Shown: in pieces, positions 41,263-50,673 of the stretch
How positions within the stretch are numbered: the first letter of the stretch is position 1
How the letters are laid out: each line of letters begins with the position of its first letter
NCBI RefSeq assembly: GCF_020991365.1
Contig: NZ_JAJLRA010000004.1
Location: 248,001 to 312,000, forward strand
Reading direction: 5' to 3'
From: Streptacidiphilus sp. ASG 303
GTDB taxonomy: Bacteria; Actinomycetota; Actinomycetes; Streptomycetales; Streptomycetaceae
DNA: 64,000 nucleotides
Translations under genes and position numbers: made by a program
The notes under the pieces: generated by a model
Seen by the model: the letters and a program-made list of their open reading frames with translations, nothing else
Told to the model about the DNA's origin: nothing
The model's database searches: none

Positions 41263-43476
41263 GTGTCCCTCGCCCTGTACCGCCGCTACCGCCCCGAGAC
41301 CTTCGCGGAGGTCATCGGCCAGGAGCACGTGACCGCTCCGCTCCAGCAGGCCCTCCGCAACAACCGGGTCAACCACGCCTACCTGTTCAGCGGCCCCCGC
41401 GGCTGCGGCAAGACGACCAGCGCCCGCATCCTGGCCCGCTGCCTCAACTGCGAGCAGGGCCCCACGCCCACGCCCTGCGGGACGTGCCAGTCCTGCACGG
41501 ACCTGGCGCGCGGCGGCCCGGGGTCGATCGACGTCATCGAGATCGACGCGGCGTCCCACGGCGGCGTCGACGACGCGCGCGAGCTGCGCGAGCGGGCGTT
41601 CTTCGCCCCGGTCCACAGCCGGTACAAGATCTTCATCCTGGACGAGGCCCACATGGTCACCCCGGCGGGCTTCAACGCCCTGCTGAAGGTGGTCGAGGAG
41701 CCCCCGGAGCACCTGAAGTTCATCTTCGCCACGACGGAGCCGGAGAAGGTCATCGGGACCATCCGGTCCCGCACCCACCACTACCCCTTCCGCCTGGTCC
41801 CGCCCGGCACCCTGCGCGACTACCTGGCCGAGGTCTGCGGCCGGGAGTCCATCCGGGTGGAGGAGAGCGTCTTCCCCCTGGTGGTGCGCGCGGGCGCCGG
41901 CTCGGTCCGCGACTCGATGTCGGTCATGGACCAGCTGCTGGCCGGCGCGGGGGAGGAGGGTGTGACGTACGCCATGGCGACCGCCCTGCTCGGCTACACC
42001 GACGCCACCCTGCTGGACGAGGTCGTCGACGCCTTCGCCGCGCACGACGGCGCCACGGTCTTCCGCGTGGTGGACCGCGTGGTCGAGGGCGGCCACGACC
42101 CGCGCCGCTTCGTCGCCGACCTGCTGGAGCGGCTCCGCGACCTGGTCGTCCTGGCCGCCGTGCCGGACGCGGGGGAGAAGGGCCTGATCGACGCCCCCGC
42201 CGACCGGGTGGAGGTCATGGCCCGGCAGGCGTCCGCCTTCGGACCGGCCGAGCTGAGCCGCGCCGCCGACATCGTCAACACCGGGCTGACGGAGATGCGC
42301 GGCAACGCCGCCCCCCGGCTCCAGCTGGAGCTGATCTGCGCCCGGGTGATGCTGCCGGGCGCGTACGACGACGAGCTGTCGCTGCAGGCCAGGGTCGACA
42401 AGCTGGAGCGGCGCGCCTCCCTGGGCGGTGCGGGCCTGCCCGCGGCCTCGGGTGCGCCGGCCCCGGGCTCCCTTCCGGCGCCGGGTGCGCCGCAGGCGTA
42501 CCCCGCCGCAGCGCCCGCCGAGGCCCGGCCCGCCCCCGTGCAGCAGGCGGCCCCTCCGCAGGCCGCTCCCGCGCAGGTCCACGCCCAGGCCCAGCCGGCG
42601 GCGGTCGCGCCGCAGGCGGCCCCGGCGCCCTCCCGCACCCCGGCGGGGGCGCCCGCCCCGGCCTCCGCGCCGGGCGCGTGGCCGGTACCGCGGAGCTTCA
42701 CGCCCGGCGGTGGCGCGGCGTCCCCGCCGCCCGCGGCCGCACCGCAGGTCCGGCCCCAGGCCCAGGACGCCCCGGCCCCGCAGGCCGCCGCCCCGCAGGC
42801 GCCCGCGCAGCAGCCCGCCTCCCCCCAGCCCCACCAGCCCCAGTCCGCGGCGGCGCAGCCGTCGGCCGCGGCCCAGCAGGGGGCGGCCCAGATCCGGCAG
42901 CTGTGGCCGCAGATCCTCGACGCGGTGAAGGGCCGCCGCCGCTACACGTGGATCCTGCTCAGCCAGCACGGGCAGGTGGCCGGCTTCGACGGCAACGTGC
43001 TGCAGGTCTCCTTCGGCAACCTCGGGGCCCGCGACAGCTTCGTCAACAGCAAGAGCGACGAGATCCTCCACCAGGCGGTCGCCGACACCCTCGGCGCGGA
43101 CTGGCGCATCGAGGCCATCGTCGACCCGTCCGGCGGCTCGGCCCCGCCGGCCCCGCCCTCCGGGGGCGGCGGCTGGGGAGGCGGCGGCTTCGACGCCCCG
43201 CGGCCGGCCGCCCCCTTCCAGCCGCCCGCCGCCCAGGCGGCTCCGGCTGCCGCCCCCGCGGCCCCGGCGCCGACCGCCGGCCCGCAGCGGACCCCGGCAC
43301 CCGCCGTGCCCGCGCCCGCACCGGCGGCGACCCCCGCGGCGCCGCCGCCGGTCGCACCCGAGGACGACATCCCGGAGGACGACGACCCCGACCTCAACGA
43401 GGAGGCGTTCTCCGGCCAGGAGCTCATCGTCCGCGAGCTGGGCGCCACCGTCCTGGAGGAGATCCGCCACGACTAG
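41263..43476 (+). CDS. dnaX: DNA polymerase III subunits gamma and tau
   Basis: A 737-residue clamp-loader ATPase and replisome organiser. GTG 41263 gives MSLALYRRYRPETFAEVIGQEHV, the family start. Then Walker A GPRGCGKTTSARILAR, the zinc module (CLNCEQGPTPTPCGTCQSC), Walker B LDEAHM, sensor 1 and the AAA+ lid. A Pro/Ala/Gln-rich linker spans about 395-590. A tau-type C-terminal domain follows (LWPQILDAVKGRRRYTWILLSQHGQVAGFDGN). A second disordered stretch and an acidic C-terminus (EDDIPEDDDPDLNEEAFSG) end it. No Shine-Dalgarno is seen; TATATC 10 bp upstream hints at a leaderless mRNA. No A-run slippage site for gamma was noticed. Confidence 0.96.
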   Translation: MSLALYRRYRPETFAEVIGQEHVTAPLQQALRNNRVNHAYLFSGPRGCGKTTSARILARCLNCEQGPTPTPCGTCQSCTDLARGGPGSIDVIEIDAASHGGVDDARELRERAFFAPVHSRYKIFILDEAHMVTPAGFNALLKVVEEPPEHLKFIFATTEPEKVIGTIRSRTHHYPFRLVPPGTLRDYLAEVCGRESIRVEESVFPLVVRAGAGSVRDSMSVMDQLLAGAGEEGVTYAMATALLGYTDATLLDEVVDAFAAHDGATVFRVVDRVVEGGHDPRRFVADLLERLRDLVVLAAVPDAGEKGLIDAPADRVEVMARQASAFGPAELSRAADIVNTGLTEMRGNAAPRLQLELICARVMLPGAYDDELSLQARVDKLERRASLGGAGLPAASGAPAPGSLPAPGAPQAYPAAAPAEARPAPVQQAAPPQAAPAQVHAQAQPAAVAPQAAPAPSRTPAGAPAPASAPGAWPVPRSFTPGGGAASPPPAAAPQVRPQAQDAPAPQAAAPQAPAQQPASPQPHQPQSAAAQPSAAAQQGAAQIRQLWPQILDAVKGRRRYTWILLSQHGQVAGFDGNVLQVSFGNLGARDSFVNSKSDEILHQAVADTLGADWRIEAIVDPSGGSAPPAPPSGGGGWGGGGFDAPRPAAPFQPPAAQAAPAAAPAAPAPTAGPQRTPAPAVPAPAPAATPAAPPPVAPEDDIPEDDDPDLNEEAFSGQELIVRELGATVLEEIRHD

Positions 43477-43658
43477 CGTCCGCCGCCCTCCGCCCGGGAG
43501 CTCCGTGCCCGGCCCGCCCGGCCCGCCCGGCCCGCCCGGCGCCCCCGGGGGCGGCGCGCCCCGGGCCCCCGCCGGTTCGGAGGCCGCCCCGCGCCCGTCC
43601 GGGCGAGCACGTAGGCTCGGAGGCGTCGTACGACGTCGTCCTCAGGCAGGAGTGAGCC

Positions 43659-44006
43659 GTGTTCCCCGGTGGCGGTCAGCCCAACATGCAGCAGCTGCTC
43701 AAGCAGGCGCAGAAGATGCAGGAGGACCTCGCCAAGGCCCAGCAGGAGCTGGCCGAGGCGAAGGTGAGCGGGACGGCGGGCGGGGGCCTGGTGGAGGCGA
43801 CCGTGTCCGGCGCCGGCGAGCTGCTGGCGCTGACCATCGCCCCGGCCGCGGTGGACCCCGAGGACACGGAGACCCTGGCGGACCTCGTCCTGGCCGCGGT
43901 GCGGGACGCGTCCGCCGCCGCGCAGAAGATGCAGTCGGACCGGCTGGGCCCGCTCACCCAGGGCCTCGGCGGCCCCGGCGGGGGCATTCCCGGCCTGCCG
44001 TTCTGA
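43659..44006 (+). CDS. ybaB: YbaB/EbfC nucleoid-associated protein
   Basis: A 115-residue protein: [51 protein letters not shown]-type N-terminal coiled coil, shown here by its segments [13 protein letters not shown] and [14 protein letters not shown], then a beta sheet and a C-terminal helix [16 protein letters not shown]. YbaB dimers bind DNA and are encoded next to dnaX and recR across bacteria. GTG 43659 has AGGAG 6 bp upstream. The gap to dnaX is 182 bp and to recR 115 bp. Confidence 0.95.
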   Translation: MFPGGGQPNMQQLLKQAQKMQEDLAKAQQELAEAKVSGTAGGGLVEATVSGAGELLALTIAPAAVDPEDTETLADLVLAAVRDASAAAQKMQSDRLGPLTQGLGGPGGGIPGLPF

Positions 44007-44121
44007 GCGGATCCGGGGAAGAAACGGTTTCGGTGGGCGTCGGACGGTGTGTCCGGCGCCCCTCCCGTTGGATGATGGCCATGGACGTCCGCCGCCGGCG
44101 GCGGCTCACGGAGGGCATGAC

Positions 44122-44721
44122 GTGTACGAAGGCGTTGTTCAGGACCTGATCGACGAACTGGGCAGGCTGCCCGGCGTCGGGCCCAAGAGCGCCCAGCGGA
44201 TCGCCTTCCACATCCTGCAGGCGGACCCGGTGGACGTGCGGCGCCTGGCCCATGCGCTCCAGCAGGTCAAGGAGAAGGTGCGGTTCTGCGCGGTCTGCGG
44301 CAACGTGGCCGAGGCGGAGCTGTGCCGCGTCTGCCAGGACCCGCGCCGCGACCCCGCGCTGATCTGCGTGGTGGAGGAGCCGAAGGACGTCGTCGCGATC
44401 GAGCGGACCCGCGAGTTCCGCGGCCGGTACCACGTGCTCGGCGGGGCCATCAGCCCCATCGAGGGCGTGGGCCCGGACGACCTGCGGATCCGCGAGCTGC
44501 TGGGCCGGCTCGCCGACGGCACCGTCACCGAGCTGATCCTGGCCACCGACCCCAACCTGGAGGGGGAGGCGACCGCCACCTACCTGGCCCGGCTCTGCAA
44601 GCCGATGGGCCTGAAGGTGACCCGCCTGGCCAGCGGCCTGCCGGTGGGAGGAGACCTGGAGTACGCCGACGAGGTCACCCTCGGACGGGCCTTCGAAGGG
44701 AGACGACTGCTCGATGTCTGA
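44122..44721 (+). CDS. recR: Recombination mediator RecR
   Basis: A 199-residue protein. GTG 44122 ([32 protein letters not shown], HhH motif) follows GGAGGG at 6 bp. It has a four-Cys zinc finger ([19 protein letters not shown]), a Toprim fold ([16 protein letters not shown]...), and the loop [16 protein letters not shown]. With RecF/RecO, RecR loads RecA on SSB-coated gaps. The stop overlaps the start of the next gene by 8 bp. Confidence 0.97.
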   Translation: MYEGVVQDLIDELGRLPGVGPKSAQRIAFHILQADPVDVRRLAHALQQVKEKVRFCAVCGNVAEAELCRVCQDPRRDPALICVVEEPKDVVAIERTREFRGRYHVLGGAISPIEGVGPDDLRIRELLGRLADGTVTELILATDPNLEGEATATYLARLCKPMGLKVTRLASGLPVGGDLEYADEVTLGRAFEGRRLLDV

Positions 44722-45451
44722 CGCCGTACACACCGCCGTACCCGCCCCCGTGCCCGCGGCCCCGCACATCGCCCCGCGCGCCGCCGCGCGCACCGCCCCG
44801 GACGCCCCCGGACACGCTCCCGGCGCCGGGCCCGACGAGTTCGCGGTGCAGATCGCCGACTCCGTCGACAGCTTCGTGCTGGCGGTGCACGAGATCGCCA
44901 AGGGCGACGAGCCCGGCAGCGCCGTCTCCCTCCTGCTGCTGGAGGTCTCCCAGGTGCTGCTGGCCGGCGGCCGCCTGGGCGCGGTCGAGGACGTCCTGCC
45001 CGACGACCGCTTCGAGCCGGACACCGGCCCGGAGCCGGACGGCGACGAGCTGCGGGAGCGGCTCGCCGCGCTGCTGGCGCCGATCGACGTGTACCACGAG
45101 GTCTTCGACCCGTACGGGCCGCCGGAGAAGCCCGCGACCTTCCGGATCTCCGACGACCTGGCGGGCGTGGTCGCCGACCTGTCCCACGGCCTGACCCACT
45201 ACCGCGAGGGCCGGGTCAGCGAGGCCATGTGGTGGTGGCAGTTCTCCTACCTGTCCAACTGGGGCTCGACCTGCACCGGCGTGCTGCGCGCGCTGCAGTC
45301 GCTGGTGGCGCACGTGCGGCTGGACAGTCCGCTGGGCGCGGTGCCGGACGGCGCGGACACCGACGACGACGGCCTCACCGACGAGCAGCTGGAGGCGCAG
45401 GCGGGTGCGCTGATGGCGGCCGAGCTGGGCCGGCACGGCGGGAGCCGCTGA
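44714..45451 (+). CDS. DUF5063 protein coupled to recR
   Basis: A 245-residue protein with its ATG inside the last codons of recR (8-bp overlap), so translation is probably coupled. After a Pro/Ala N-terminus, the DUF5063 core shows [72 protein letters not shown], and [26 protein letters not shown]. It is all-helical by appearance, with no enzymatic motif. Its constant place after recR in actinobacteria suggests a link to DNA maintenance, but no function is established to my knowledge. Confidence 0.85.
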   Translation: MSDAVHTAVPAPVPAAPHIAPRAAARTAPDAPGHAPGAGPDEFAVQIADSVDSFVLAVHEIAKGDEPGSAVSLLLLEVSQVLLAGGRLGAVEDVLPDDRFEPDTGPEPDGDELRERLAALLAPIDVYHEVFDPYGPPEKPATFRISDDLAGVVADLSHGLTHYREGRVSEAMWWWQFSYLSNWGSTCTGVLRALQSLVAHVRLDSPLGAVPDGADTDDDGLTDEQLEAQAGALMAAELGRHGGSR

Positions 45452-45600
45452 GGGCGGCGCGGCGGGCGCGGGGCGGCGCCCCGCGGCACCTCTGCGCCCA
45501 CCCATCGGAACCGGTGTCCCACGATGTGGAACGAGGGCGTCGGTGCAGTCCTGCTCGTTAGACTGGACCGACCGCAGGACACACCGATCGAGGAGCGCAC

Positions 45601-46881
45601 GTGGGCCTTGTCGTGCAGAAGTACGGCGGCTCCTCCGTGGCGGATGCCGAGGGCATCAAGCGCGTCGCCCGGCGGATCGCCGACACCAAGAAGGCCGGCC
45701 ATGAGGTCGTCGTCGTGGTGTCCGCGATGGGCGACACCACGGACGAGCTCATCGACCTCGCGGAGCAGGTTTCCCCCATCCCTGCCGGACGCGAGCTCGA
45801 CATGCTGCTGACCGCCGGAGAACGCATCTCCATGGCGCTCCTGGCGATGGCGATCAAATCCCTGGGCCACGAGGCCCAGTCGTTCACCGGCAGCCAGGCC
45901 GGAGTGATCACCGACTCCGTCCACAACAAGGCCCGCATCATCGACGTCACACCCGGCCGCATCCGCAACGCCCTCGACCAGGGCAACATCGCGATCGTGG
46001 CCGGCTTCCAGGGCGTCTCGCAGGACAGCAAGGACATCACCACGCTGGGCCGCGGCGGCTCCGACACCACCGCGGTGGCGCTCGCCGCCGCCCTGGACGC
46101 CGAGGTCTGCGAGATCTACACCGACGTCGACGGCGTCTTCACCGCCGACCCGCGCGTGGTGAGGAAGGCCCGCAAGATCGACTGGATCGCGTACGAGGAC
46201 ATGCTGGAGCTCGCCTCGTCCGGGTCCAAGGTGCTGCTGCACCGCTGCGTGGAGTACGCGCGGCGCTACAACATGCCCATCCACGTCCGGTCGTCGTTCT
46301 CCGGCCACGTGGGCACCTGGGTGAGCAACGAGAAGCCGACGAAGCCCGAAGGGGGCGAGATGGAGCAGGCGATCATCTCCGGAGTCGCCCACGACACGTC
46401 CGAGGCCAAGGTCACGGTCGTCGGCGTGCCGGACAAGCCGGGCGAGGCGGCCCGCATCTTCCGCGTGATCGCGGACTCCGACATCAACATCGACATGGTG
46501 GTGCAGAACGTCTCGGCGGCCTCCACCGGCCTCACCGACATCTCCTTCACCCTGCCGAAGACCGACGGCCACAAGGCCATCGAGTCGCTGGGGAAGATTC
46601 GCGCCGTCGTCGGCTTCGAGTCCCTCCGCTACGACGACCAGATCGCGAAGATCTCCCTGGTCGGCGCCGGCATGCGCTCCAACCCCGGCGTCACCGCCGC
46701 CTTCTTCGAGGCGCTCTCGGGTGCGGGCGTCAACATCGAGCTGATCTCGACCTCCGAGATCCGCATCTCGGTGGTCACCCGCGCCGAGGACGTCAACGAG
46801 GCCGTGCGCGCCGTCCACACCGCTTTCGGCCTGGACAGCGAGTCCGACGAGGCCGTCGTCTACGGAGGTACCGGCCGATGA
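45601..46881 (+). CDS. ask: Aspartokinase
   Basis: A 426-residue enzyme catalysing L-aspartate + ATP to 4-phospho-L-aspartate, the first step to lysine, threonine, methionine, isoleucine and diaminopimelate. GTG 45601 has GAGGAG upstream. The kinase domain (1-240) shows [26 protein letters not shown], and [19 protein letters not shown]. Two ACT domains follow (about 265-420: [23 protein letters not shown] and [22 protein letters not shown]) for feedback control by Lys/Thr. An internal ATG at 46360 likely makes a separate beta subunit. It overlaps asd by 4 bp. Confidence 0.97.
   Translation: MGLVVQKYGGSSVADAEGIKRVARRIADTKKAGHEVVVVVSAMGDTTDELIDLAEQVSPIPAGRELDMLLTAGERISMALLAMAIKSLGHEAQSFTGSQAGVITDSVHNKARIIDVTPGRIRNALDQGNIAIVAGFQGVSQDSKDITTLGRGGSDTTAVALAAALDAEVCEIYTDVDGVFTADPRVVRKARKIDWIAYEDMLELASSGSKVLLHRCVEYARRYNMPIHVRSSFSGHVGTWVSNEKPTKPEGGEMEQAIISGVAHDTSEAKVTVVGVPDKPGEAARIFRVIADSDINIDMVVQNVSAASTGLTDISFTLPKTDGHKAIESLGKIRAVVGFESLRYDDQIAKISLVGAGMRSNPGVTAAFFEALSGAGVNIELISTSEIRISVVTRAEDVNEAVRAVHTAFGLDSESDEAVVYGGTGR
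46360..46881 (+). CDS. Internal start: aspartokinase beta subunit
   Basis: ATG 46360 ([23 protein letters not shown]), in frame within ask at codon 254, is preceded by the purine-rich GAAGGGGGCGAG. It would give a 173-residue protein of the two ACT domains only. Alpha2-beta2 aspartokinases made this way are established in Corynebacterium and other Gram-positives; here it is inferred from sequence. Confidence 0.7.
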   Translation: MEQAIISGVAHDTSEAKVTVVGVPDKPGEAARIFRVIADSDINIDMVVQNVSAASTGLTDISFTLPKTDGHKAIESLGKIRAVVGFESLRYDDQIAKISLVGAGMRSNPGVTAAFFEALSGAGVNIELISTSEIRISVVTRAEDVNEAVRAVHTAFGLDSESDEAVVYGGTGR

Positions 46882-47930
46882 GCCGCAAGCCCACCCTGGC
46901 CGTCGTCGGCGCCACCGGCGCCGTCGGCACCGTCATGCTCGACATCCTCTCCACCCGGGAGGACGTCTGGGGCGAGATCCGCCTCATCGCCTCCCCCCGC
47001 TCGGCCGGCAAGCGGCTGACCGTGCGCGGCGAGGAGGTCGAGGTCGTGGCGCTCTCCGAGGAGGCGTTCGACGGCGTCGACGTCGCGATGTTCGACGTCC
47101 CCGACGAGGTCTCCGCCCAGTGGGCGCCGGTCGCGGCGGCCAGGGGCGCGGTGGCGGTCGACAACTCCGGGGCCTTCCGCATGGACGCCGACGTGCCGCT
47201 GGTCGTCCCGGAGGTCAACGCCCCGGCGGCCCGCAACCGCCCGCGCGGCATCATCGCGAACCCCAACTGCACCACCCTCTCCATGATCGTGGCGATGGGT
47301 GCGCTGCACGCCGAGTTCGGCCTCCAGGAGCTGGTCGTCGCCTCCTACCAGGCGGCCTCCGGCGCCGGCCAGCCCGGCGTGGACACCCTGCGCGACCAGA
47401 TCGCCAAGGTCGCCGGCACCGAACTGGGCACCGCCACCGGCGACCTGCGCGCCGCCGTCGGCGACACCGGCCCGTTCCCGGCCCCGCTGGCCCTCAACGC
47501 CGTGCCGTGGGCCGGCTCCCTCAAGGAGGACGGCTGGTCCTCCGAGGAGCTCAAGGTCCGCAACGAGTCCCGCAAGATCCTCGGCCTGCCCGGCCTGCGG
47601 GTCTCCGCCACCTGCGTGCGCATCCCGGTGATCACCACCCACTCGCTGGCCGTCCACGCGGTCTTCGAGAACGAGGTCACCGTCGAGCGGGCCCACGAGA
47701 TCCTGCGCACCGCCCCCGGCGTGGTGCTCTACGACAACCCGGGCGCCGGGGAGTTCCCGACGCCGAACGACGTCGTGGGCACCGATCCGACCTGGGTGGG
47801 CCGCGTCCGCCGCGCCATCGACGACCCGCGCGCGCTGGACCTCTTCCTCTGCGGCGACAACCTCCGCAAGGGCGCGGCGCTGAACACCGCCCAGATCGCC
47901 GAGCTCGTGGCGGCCGAGCTGTCCTCCTGA
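46878..47930 (+). CDS. asd: Aspartate-semialdehyde dehydrogenase
   Basis: A 350-residue NADPH enzyme that reduces aspartyl phosphate to aspartate semialdehyde. It starts with an ATGA overlap with ask, so the two are co-translated. The NADP loop is [13 protein letters not shown]. The active-site Cys is in [14 protein letters not shown], with the Gln in [13 protein letters not shown] and the His in [12 protein letters not shown]. Length and motifs are normal. A 16-bp terminator stem with T-rich tail ends the operon. Confidence 0.97.
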   Translation: MSRKPTLAVVGATGAVGTVMLDILSTREDVWGEIRLIASPRSAGKRLTVRGEEVEVVALSEEAFDGVDVAMFDVPDEVSAQWAPVAAARGAVAVDNSGAFRMDADVPLVVPEVNAPAARNRPRGIIANPNCTTLSMIVAMGALHAEFGLQELVVASYQAASGAGQPGVDTLRDQIAKVAGTELGTATGDLRAAVGDTGPFPAPLALNAVPWAGSLKEDGWSSEELKVRNESRKILGLPGLRVSATCVRIPVITTHSLAVHAVFENEVTVERAHEILRTAPGVVLYDNPGAGEFPTPNDVVGTDPTWVGRVRRAIDDPRALDLFLCGDNLRKGAALNTAQIAELVAAELSS

Positions 47931-48289
47931 GCCCCGGCCGGTTTCCCGGCCCCCGGCGCAACCGTTCGCACCTCCGGTGCGTGTCCCCCTCGGGAGAGTC
48001 CCCCGGACTCTCCCGAGGGGGTTCTGCTTTGTCCCGATAGGCCCCGGAACTGCACCGATACGTACGCGAAGCAGGAGGGGGGCGTCGCCATGACGGACCG
48101 GCACCCGACTACGGTGGGGCGACCACCGGCAGCCGGCGCCCGCCCGGCGCCGACCGCCCGGCACCCCCGGGCGGGGAGGGCGGCGGGCCCGGCCGGGACG
48201 TCCGCGGGTCCCGCAGGGGAATCCGGGGGACGGACCGGAAGGTCCGCGGGAGAGCACAACCGTGACGGGGGGTCGAGTGTCCAACAGGC
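47931..48289 (+). other. Intergenic region after asd
   Basis: 359 bp. It contains the asd terminator (47985-48021) and, from 48030 on, a less GC-extreme patch (CTGCTTTGTCCC, CCGATACGTACG) that may be the sigma-gene promoter. No gene is supported. Confidence 0.5.
47985..48021 (+). terminator. Terminator of ask-asd
   Basis: A perfect 16-bp stem (CCCCCTCGGGAGAGTC and complement) with a CCCCG loop, followed by TTCTGCTTT. It is the most canonical intrinsic terminator in the window. Confidence 0.93.
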
Positions 48290-49069
48290 GTGGTGGAGAT
48301 GCGGAGCGTGCGGAGCACAGCCGTCGGGGCGGCAGCCGGCAGAGCCCTGGCGGGGGCCGGTGCGGCACGGCGGGCGCCCCTGCTCGCGGCTGCTCCCGAC
48401 CGGGTCCCCGCGCCCCGCGGGGGCACCGCCGGGCGGACCGCCCGGCTCGCCCTCGCACCGGCCCCGCCGCCCGTCCCGGCGACGGCCGGCGGAGCGGTCG
48501 TGACCACGTCCTTCCCGGCCGTGCGCCGGCCCGCTGAGCGCGGCGAGGACGTGCGGACCGCCGAGGCGGCCTCCGAGGGCACCAGCGTCGACCTGCTGAC
48601 CGAGACGTACCGCGCGCACTACCGCTCCCTTCTCGGCCTCGCGGCCCTGCTGCTCGACGACACCGCCTCCTGCGAGGACGTCGTGCAGGAGGCGTTCATC
48701 CGCGTGCACGCCGCCCGCCGCCGCGTCCGCGAGCCCGAGAAGACCCTCGCCTACCTGCGGCAGACCGTGGTCAACCTCTCCCGTTCGGCACTGCGCCGGC
48801 GCATCCTGGGCCTGCGGCTGCTGCCCAAGCCGATGCCCGACATGGCCAGCGCCGAGGAGGGCGCGTACGAGGCGCTGGAGCGCGACCAGCTCAAGGCGGC
48901 CATGCGCGGCCTGCAGCGGCGTCAGCGCGAGGTCCTGGTGCTGCGCTACTTCGCCGACATGACGGAGGCCCAGGTGGCGGAGACACTGGGGATCTCGGTG
49001 GGTTCGGTCAAGGCGTACGGTTCGCGGGGCCTGGCGGCCCTGCGCACCCGCATGGAGGCGCAGGCATGA
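48290..49069 (+). CDS. ECF-type RNA polymerase sigma factor
   Basis: A 259-residue protein with an unusually long, low-complexity N-terminus (about 85 residues, Ala/Arg/Pro). Then sigma region 2 (LTETYRAHYRSLLGLAALLLDDTASCEDVVQEAFIRVHAA) and region 4 (MRGLQRRQREVLVLRYFADMTEAQVAETLGISVGSVKAYGSRGLAALRTRM). The true start may be GTG 48290, GTG 48293 or ATG 48299, or further in; no clear Shine-Dalgarno decides it. It overlaps the next gene by 4 bp (ATGA), the usual sigma/regulator arrangement. In S. coelicolor a sigma gene also follows ask-asd, as I recall. Confidence 0.88.
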   Translation: MVEMRSVRSTAVGAAAGRALAGAGAARRAPLLAAAPDRVPAPRGGTAGRTARLALAPAPPPVPATAGGAVVTTSFPAVRRPAERGEDVRTAEAASEGTSVDLLTETYRAHYRSLLGLAALLLDDTASCEDVVQEAFIRVHAARRRVREPEKTLAYLRQTVVNLSRSALRRRILGLRLLPKPMPDMASAEEGAYEALERDQLKAAMRGLQRRQREVLVLRYFADMTEAQVAETLGISVGSVKAYGSRGLAALRTRMEAQA

Positions 49070-50415
49070 GCGGCGACGAGCGCGGCGGCGGCACCGGGCG
49101 GCCGGAGGACGGCCCCGGTACCGCCGGTACCGCCGCCTTCCTCCGGCTGGTGCGCGGCTCGGGCGACTCCGGCGGCTCCGGTGGTTCCGGTGACGGGTCA
49201 CCGGGGGCGGACCGGGGCGGCCGCGCCGCAGGTGCCGGGCCCGTCCACGCGGGCCCGGTGGGCGAGGGCCCGGTCCGCGCGAAGCCGCTCCGCGGGAGTG
49301 CGGTTCCCGACGGTCCGGTCCACGGCGGTCCGGACGGTGGCGGCCCGGGTGGCGACGGCCCCGACGGCGACGGCCTGTACGGCGACGAGCGCGAGGTCCG
49401 CGAGCTGTTCCACCGGGCGGTGGAGGGGCTCGCCCCGACCCCCGACGCCCTCCGGCGCATCCAGCAGGCCGTGCCGCGCCGCCGCGCCCGGCGCCGCCAG
49501 GCCTGGACCGGCGCCGCCGCGCTCCTGCTGCTCGCCGGAGCGAGCGTCCCCGCCCTGTGGACGGCGACCGGTGCGGACGGCGGCGACCGGGTGTCGGCCG
49601 CCCGCCGGGCCGACGGCACCGGCGCGCCCCTGCCCGCCGCGTCCGGCTCCCGGGTCGTGGACTCCACCCCCCGCGCCGGCCTGCCCCTCGACGGGTCCTC
49701 CCCGAGCCCCGGCGACGGTGCGGGCGGCACGGCCGGTACCGGCCCCGCCGGATCCAGCGCCCCCACCGCCGGACGGAGCGCCACCGGTGCGGCGGGAGGC
49801 CTTCCGCCCGGCGGCGCGCGGACCGGCGCGCCCAGTGCCGCCGCCGCTCCCGCCTGCCGGGCCGACCAGCTGTCCGCGGGGGCGAGCGGGGTCGATCCGG
49901 CCGACGCGGCCGGCCGCGTCTACGGCTTCTTCTCCGTGGTCAACTCCTCCTCCGAGTCCTGCACGGTCGAGGGGGCCGGCACGGTGCAGGTCCGTTCGGC
50001 GGTCGGCACCGACGCGTCGAAGATCACGATCCTCGTGCACACCGGCGGCGACCCCGCCTCCGGCCTGCCCGCGCCGTCGGCCGGGGCGGACCGGCTGGTC
50101 CTGCGCCCGGGGAGCGCCTACCGGATCCGGTTCGGCTGGGTGCCCGGGGAGGGCAACGCCACCGTGTGCTCCCCCACCCCCACCCCCGAGCCGAGCGGCA
50201 GCCCCGGCACGCCCTCCGCCACGCCGAGCACCCCGGAGACCGCCGTCAGCCCGGCCCCGGCCCAGGCGGGCACGGCGGGCGGACCGGGAGCACCGGGGAG
50301 CAGCATCAGCCTCGGCCACACCCCGGACGCCGGCGGGCCGCAGGTGGGCCCGGCCACCATCGAGGGCGCCTGCACGGGCACCGTCTACCACACGGGGCCG
50401 CTGCCCGCCGGATAG
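49066..50415 (+). CDS. Single-pass membrane protein coupled to the ECF sigma gene
   Basis: A 449-residue protein starting in the sigma stop codon (ATGA). A long Gly/Asp-rich cytoplasmic stretch with GPVHAGPVGEGPV-like repeats leads to a helix ELFHRAVEGLAPTPDALRRIQQAVPRRRARRR, then one TM segment (WTGAAALLLLAGASVPALW, about 146-164). Outside is a Pro/Ser/Gly-rich linker and a globular domain (CRADQLSAGASGVDPADAAGRVYGFFSVVNSSSESCTVEGAG) with a Cys pair, resembling DUF4232. The topology suits an anti-sigma or signal-transducing partner, but no zinc-containing anti-sigma motif (HxxxCxxC) is present, so this is inference. Confidence 0.75.
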   Translation: MSGDERGGGTGRPEDGPGTAGTAAFLRLVRGSGDSGGSGGSGDGSPGADRGGRAAGAGPVHAGPVGEGPVRAKPLRGSAVPDGPVHGGPDGGGPGGDGPDGDGLYGDEREVRELFHRAVEGLAPTPDALRRIQQAVPRRRARRRQAWTGAAALLLLAGASVPALWTATGADGGDRVSAARRADGTGAPLPAASGSRVVDSTPRAGLPLDGSSPSPGDGAGGTAGTGPAGSSAPTAGRSATGAAGGLPPGGARTGAPSAAAAPACRADQLSAGASGVDPADAAGRVYGFFSVVNSSSESCTVEGAGTVQVRSAVGTDASKITILVHTGGDPASGLPAPSAGADRLVLRPGSAYRIRFGWVPGEGNATVCSPTPTPEPSGSPGTPSATPSTPETAVSPAPAQAGTAGGPGAPGSSISLGHTPDAGGPQVGPATIEGACTGTVYHTGPLPAG

Positions 50416-50673
50416 CCAGCCAGCCGGACAGCGGGGCAGCCGGACGGCGGCAGCAGTCGGACAGCGCGGCGGCCCGGGTGGCCGGGCGCCCGGGCAGCCG
50501 CCGACCCGCCCCCCCCGGGCGCGTCCCGCACGCCCGGGCTCCCGGCGCCGACCGCCCGGGCTCCCGGCGTCGACCGTCCGCCGGACCGGCCCCGCCGCCT
50601 CCGGACGCCGCGGTGGCCCCGCCGGGACCGACCCTGCCACCCCTGCGTCCGCCGCAGTCGTTACCGTGGGGGT

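Noticed and set aside
39922-43470. 1182-codon minus-strand frame across helicase, tRNA, SRP RNA and dnaX
   Set aside because: It crosses two RNA genes and four real genes. Its composition is that of a shadow frame.
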